A stretch of 64,000 nt of DNA, from positions 19-64,018 of the forward strand of contig NZ_CAAKNY010000053.1 in the NCBI RefSeq assembly GCF_901212495.1. The letters are read 5' to 3'. The DNA comes from Collinsella aerofaciens. GTDB taxonomy: Bacteria > Actinomycetota > Coriobacteriia > Coriobacteriales > Coriobacteriaceae. The translations under genes and the position numbers were made by a program. Below the pieces are notes generated by a model that had not been told where the DNA came from, made no database searches, and worked only from the letters and a program-made list of their open reading frames with translations. Numbering within the stretch: the stretch's first letter is position 1; each line of letters opens with the position of its first letter. Of the stretch, positions 60,688-64,000 are shown piece by piece.

Positions 60688-61851
60688 ATGCAGGCATCGC
60701 AGCGTCTCGACCGCTTTGGCGTGGAGGTTTTCGCCTCGCTCAACAACAAGCTCCTCGCGCTGAAGGCTCAGGGCAAGACCATTTACAACATGAGCGTGGG
60801 CACGCCCGACTTTAAGCCGTACGACCACGTGGTCGAGGCGCTCACGCGAGCAGCCCAAGATCCCGAGATGTGGAAGTATGCCCTGCGCGACCTGCCCGAA
60901 CTCAAGCAAGCCGTGTGCGATTACTATGAGCGTCGCTTTGGCGTTTCGGGCATTACGCCGTCCATGGTGCAGTCGTGCAACGGCACTCAGGAGGGCGTGG
61001 GCCATTTGGGCCTGGCCCTGCTCGATCCGGGCGACACCATTCTGGTTCCCGATCCGTGCTACCCGGTCTTTGAGGCGGGTGCCAAGATCGCCGATGCCAA
61101 GCTCGAGTACTATCCGCTGATTGCCGAGCACAATTACCTGCCCTATGTGGCGGGTATCGATCCCGAGGTGGCCGATCGTGCCAAGTACATGATCGTGTCG
61201 CTGCCCGCGAACCCGGTGGGCTCGGTGGGCACGCCCGAGGTCTACGAGGAGATCATCGCTTTCGCCCGCGAGCACGACCTGCTCATCGTCCATGACAACG
61301 CGTACTCCGACATCGTGTTCGACGGCGATCCGGGCGGAAGCTTCTTGCAGTACCCTGGCGCGCTCGAGGTGGGCGTTGAGTTCTTCTCGCTCTCCAAGTC
61401 GTTTAACGTCACCGGTGCGCGTATCGGCTTTTTGGTCGGCCGCGAGGATGTGGTCTCTGCCTTTGCCAAGCTGCGCAGTCAGATTGACTTTGGCATGTTC
61501 TTCCCGATCCAGAAGGCTGCAATCGCGTGCCTTAATGGCCCGCGCGATGAGGTCGAGGCACAGCGTCTGAAGTACCAGGAACGCCGCGATGCCCTGTGCG
61601 ACGGTCTTGAGGACCTGGGCTGGGAGCGTCCCAACGCGCATGGTTCTATGTTTGTGTGGGCCAAGCTTCCCGGTGGTCGCACCGATTCTATGGCGTTTTG
61701 CGAGGAGCTCATGGAGAAGGCCGGCGTTGTGGTGACGCCGGGCGCGAGCTTTGGCCCTTCGGGCGAGGGACACGTGCGCATGGCGCTGGTCCTGCCGCCC
61801 AATCAGATTGCTTTGGCTGTCGAGGCCATTCGCGAGGCGGGTCTCTATTAA
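60688..61851 (+). CDS. Class I/II pyridoxal-phosphate aminotransferase
   Basis: The 387-residue protein is a fold-type I aminotransferase: NMSVGTPDFKP, LVPDPCYPVFEAG, SLPANPVG and the cofactor Lys in SLSKSFNVTGARIGF, with the C-terminal Arg in GEGHVRMALV. It is closest in style to LL-diaminopimelate or aspartate/alanine aminotransferases; the substrate is not resolved. ATG 60688 follows GAAAGG. Confidence 0.92.
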   Translation: MQASQRLDRFGVEVFASLNNKLLALKAQGKTIYNMSVGTPDFKPYDHVVEALTRAAQDPEMWKYALRDLPELKQAVCDYYERRFGVSGITPSMVQSCNGTQEGVGHLGLALLDPGDTILVPDPCYPVFEAGAKIADAKLEYYPLIAEHNYLPYVAGIDPEVADRAKYMIVSLPANPVGSVGTPEVYEEIIAFAREHDLLIVHDNAYSDIVFDGDPGGSFLQYPGALEVGVEFFSLSKSFNVTGARIGFLVGREDVVSAFAKLRSQIDFGMFFPIQKAAIACLNGPRDEVEAQRLKYQERRDALCDGLEDLGWERPNAHGSMFVWAKLPGGRTDSMAFCEELMEKAGVVVTPGASFGPSGEGHVRMALVLPPNQIALAVEAIREAGLY

Positions 61852-61996
61852 AAAGATATTTCGGCTCGTCAATAGATCAAAACCGATTTCGTACAGTTCT
61901 TTTACGAATCCTGCAAACATTTTCGGTAAACGGTCGATTTTTGGCCTCGAATAGGAGCATAATCAAAGTCCCGATTGGATGTATTGGGATTACGGC

Positions 61997-62027
61997 AAGC
62001 CGCTCGGGTCGTTCCCGGGCGGCTTGT
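61997..62027 (+). terminator. Hairpin in the ldh leader
   Basis: caagccgctcggg (61997-62009) pairs with cccgggcggcttg (62015-62027). A GTTTGTGG stretch instead of a T run follows, so it may be an attenuator or a stabilising 5' hairpin. Confidence 0.6.
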
Positions 62028-62052
62028 TTGTGGAGAGAGATGGGAGTTTCTA

Positions 62053-63003
62053 ATGGTTAACGAGAAGAAAGTCGCTATTGTCGGTTGCGGTTTCGTCGGT
62101 TCGTCTTCGGCGTTCGCGCTGATGCAGAGTGGTCTGTTCTCCGAGATGGTCCTCATCGACGTGGACAAGAACCGCGCCGAGGGTGAGGCCTTGGATATCG
62201 CGCACGGCATGACGTTTGCCGAGCCGATGAAGATCTACGCCGGCGATTATTCCGATGTCGCCGACGCCGCCATGATCGTCGTCACCGCTGGCGCTGCCCA
62301 GAAGCCCGGTGAGACCCGCCTGGACCTGGTCAACAAGAACGTCAGAATCTTTAAGTCCATTATCCCCGAGATTAAGAAGTCCGGCTTCGACGGCATTCTG
62401 CTCATCGTCTCCAACCCGGTCGATGTTCTGACCTACGCCGCCATCAAGATGTCCGGCCTGCCCGAGGGCCACGTCATCGGTTCCGGCACCGTGCTCGACA
62501 CTGGCCGCCTGCAGCAGATGCTTGGTGCTCATGTCGAGGTTGACCCGCGCGATGTCCAGGCCTATGTCATGGGTGAGCACGGTGACTCCGAGTTTGTCGC
62601 TTGGTCCAGCGCTCAGGTTGCCGGCGTTCCGCTGAGCACCTTCTGCGAGCTTCACGGCCACCTGGAGCACGAAGCCGCCGAGAAGCGCATCGCCGACGAC
62701 GTCAAGAACTCCGCCTACACCATCATCGAGAAGAAGCACGCTACCTACTACGGCGTCGCCATGGCTGTCAAGCGCATCTGCACTGCCGTCATGCGTGACG
62801 AGCAGACCGTTTTGCCGGTCTCTTCGCTCATGGTGGGCGAGTATGGCCTGTCCGATCTGGCCATCTCCATGCCGACGGTCGTTGGTCGCGACGGCGTTGT
62901 CTGCCGCGTTCCCGTGCCGCTGAACGATGGTGAGCAGCATGAGCTCACCGCCTCTGCAAAGGCTCTCAAGGACATCATCGACAGCGTCGATTTCTCCTGC
63001 TAA
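62053..63003 (+). CDS. ldh: L-lactate dehydrogenase
   Basis: LDH reduces pyruvate to L-lactate with NADH. The 316-residue protein has VAIVGCGFVGSSSAFAL (NAD fold), SNPVDVLTYAA, GSGTVLDTGRLQ and the catalytic His in GEHGDSEF. Arg in TRLDLVNKN (substrate loop, QKPGETR) indicates lactate rather than malate dehydrogenase. ATG 62053 follows GAGAGATGGGAG. It is flanked by a leader hairpin and a terminator, so it is monocistronic. Confidence 0.95.
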   Translation: MVNEKKVAIVGCGFVGSSSAFALMQSGLFSEMVLIDVDKNRAEGEALDIAHGMTFAEPMKIYAGDYSDVADAAMIVVTAGAAQKPGETRLDLVNKNVRIFKSIIPEIKKSGFDGILLIVSNPVDVLTYAAIKMSGLPEGHVIGSGTVLDTGRLQQMLGAHVEVDPRDVQAYVMGEHGDSEFVAWSSAQVAGVPLSTFCELHGHLEHEAAEKRIADDVKNSAYTIIEKKHATYYGVAMAVKRICTAVMRDEQTVLPVSSLMVGEYGLSDLAISMPTVVGRDGVVCRVPVPLNDGEQHELTASAKALKDIIDSVDFSC

Positions 63004-63034
63004 ATCAAGCTCGCTCGAGCGAAAAGCTACAATG

Positions 63035-63072
63035 AAGGCGTTCGGGTCCACACGGCCCGGGCGCCTTTTTGG
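63035..63072 (+). terminator. Terminator after ldh
   Basis: aaggcgttcgggtc pairs with ggcccgggcgcctt (with G-U positions), followed by TTTTT. Confidence 0.85.
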
Positions 63073-63130
63073 TGCAAAGTAACCTGACCCCAATGCACCA
63101 TCCCAATGCACCTTAGTTGATGGGAGGGCC

Positions 63131-64000
63131 ATGTCGGATACGCCTAATTTCTTGACCTATGCCCAGACGGCGTTTGATTCGTTTGAGGAGCGGTCGTTCT
63201 GCGCGGTGGATAGCCTGGTCTTTGCGTGGTTGTCCTATTTGCGTTTGCCGGGTGATATGGCGGAGCTGACGAACTGGCAGGGCCTAGACGTACGCGAGCT
63301 GCTGCGTGCCGAGTGCTACCGGGACATGATTGACGACTTGTGGGACCCAGAGGGGAGCAGGGCCTTGTTGGAGGCCGTGGCAGCAAGCCCTCGCTACCGT
63401 GGCGTGCACGTTTGCGGCTATCGTGCCGTGAGCGATATGGTGGCGACAGAGCAGTTTGCAGCCATGACGTTCCGGTTTCCGGCGGGGTTTAGTTATCTTT
63501 CCTTCCGGGGGACCGACAGCACGATCGTGGGCTGGAAAGAGGACTTTAACATGGCGTTCCGGTGCCCTGTGCCGGCCCAGGAATCCGCAGCGCGCTATGT
63601 AGGCGAGGCGGCGGATGCGATTGACGGGCCGCTTTTGTGCGGAGGTCATTCCAAGGGTGGAAACCTTGCGGTGTACGGTGCGGCGATGTGCTCCGATGTC
63701 GCCCGTGAGCGAATCGAACGGGCGTATTCCCATGATGGTCCGGGCTTCGTCGAGGAGTTTCTGAGCGGAGACGCTTTTGCGAGTCTTTCCGGTCGTATCG
63801 ATAAAACCCTGCCCCAGTCGTCGATATTCGGCATGATGTTCGAGACGCAGGAAGACTATGCTATCGTCGAAAGCACCGAGTTTAGTTTGCTGCAACACAA
63901 TCCCTTTAGCTGGGTGATTGATGGTCGCGACTTTGTGTATTGCGAACACCTGTCTGCTGGCGCGCGATATGTTGACGGTTCCATTCGCGAGATGCTGCTT
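63131..64000 (+). CDS. DUF2974 (Mbeg1-like) alpha/beta hydrolase, 3' end cut
   Basis: The first 290 residues are present and the frame is open at the window end. They match the DUF2974 group of lipase-like proteins: SYLSFRGTDSTIVGWKEDF and the nucleophile elbow GGHSKGGNLAVYG with the catalytic Ser. No signal peptide is seen. The ATG at 63131 follows GGGAGGG. The substrate is unknown. Confidence 0.88.
   Translation, partial: MSDTPNFLTYAQTAFDSFEERSFCAVDSLVFAWLSYLRLPGDMAELTNWQGLDVRELLRAECYRDMIDDLWDPEGSRALLEAVAASPRYRGVHVCGYRAVSDMVATEQFAAMTFRFPAGFSYLSFRGTDSTIVGWKEDFNMAFRCPVPAQESAARYVGEAADAIDGPLLCGGHSKGGNLAVYGAAMCSDVARERIERAYSHDGPGFVEEFLSGDAFASLSGRIDKTLPQSSIFGMMFETQEDYAIVESTEFSLLQHNPFSWVIDGRDFVYCEHLSAGARYVDGSIREMLL

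Noticed and set aside
1-64000. tRNA or rRNA genes
   Set aside because: I looked through the intergenic gaps and saw no cloverleaf with GGTTCGA-type T loop and no rRNA sequence.

Overview
The window reads as chromosomal DNA of a strict anaerobe with high GC (roughly 60 percent by eye), strong AGGAGG-type ribosome binding sites and frequent GTG/TTG starts. The gene set (class III ribonucleotide reductase, flavodoxin, L-lactate dehydrogenase, Fe-S aldo/keto reductase, Amadori-sugar catabolism, PTS) fits a gut actinobacterium of the class Coriobacteriia. Collinsella or a close relative is my best guess; this is an inference from gene style, not a database match. I found no rRNA, tRNA, CRISPR array, prophage or intact insertion sequence.

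Layout. 0-4 kb: anaerobic ribonucleotide reductase nrdD and its activase nrdG, behind a promoter with an NrdR-type box and separated by nested palindromes. 3.9-5.6 kb: folate genes folE, an HD-domain phosphohydrolase and folB. 5.6-13 kb: housekeeping and metal-related genes (YgjP-like peptidase, M19 dipeptidase, SlyD-like FKBP plus an orphan UreE-like protein, HAD phosphatase, PerR-like regulator, acylphosphatase, Gfo/Idh oxidoreductase, RNase HI). 12-15 kb: a LysR regulator divergent from metY, whose leader is highly structured. 15-20 kb: a secreted protein, ketopantoate-reductase-like and cyclase genes, an aldo/keto reductase and endonuclease IV. 20.5-23.6 kb: a polar amino-acid ABC importer whose permease carries an extra extracytoplasmic domain. 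23.7-29 kb: flavodoxin and DUF3793, a metal-binding HMA protein behind a CsoR-like dyad, a YolD/Y-family polymerase pair behind a LexA box, a PAP2 phosphatase and a truncated Fe-alcohol-dehydrogenase between two copies of an interspersed palindromic repeat. 29-32.7 kb: pgi, a deoC remnant and two HAD phosphatases.

32.8-41.9 kb is the most interesting block. A GntR/UTRA regulator with a good candidate operator precedes a YfcC-type transporter, an amidohydrolase, an FrlC-like epimerase, FrlB-like deglycase, two FrlD-like kinases, a second amidohydrolase and YjbQ. It looks like a variant fructoselysine/Amadori-product pathway with unusual accessory hydrolases. It is followed by an IS3-family scar and a decayed FGGY kinase.

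43.5-51 kb: tatD, tcdA, a 28-residue type I toxin-like peptide, an sdpRI-like pair, ettA, and two unusual low-complexity proteins. 51-56 kb: a BglG/LicT-type antiterminator, a PTS EIIBC, a ceramidase-like hydrolase and an AEC permease. 56.2-57.9 kb is a decaying AT-richer island: a broken esterase, an ATPase fragment, a 45-residue peptide and a duplicated gene fragment. 57.9-64 kb: a DUF4160 pair, glutamine-dependent NAD synthetase, an aminotransferase, L-lactate dehydrogenase and a DUF2974 lipase-like gene cut by the window end. Many intergenic gaps hold unusually long gapped palindromes (arms of 20-33 nt) of unrelated sequence.
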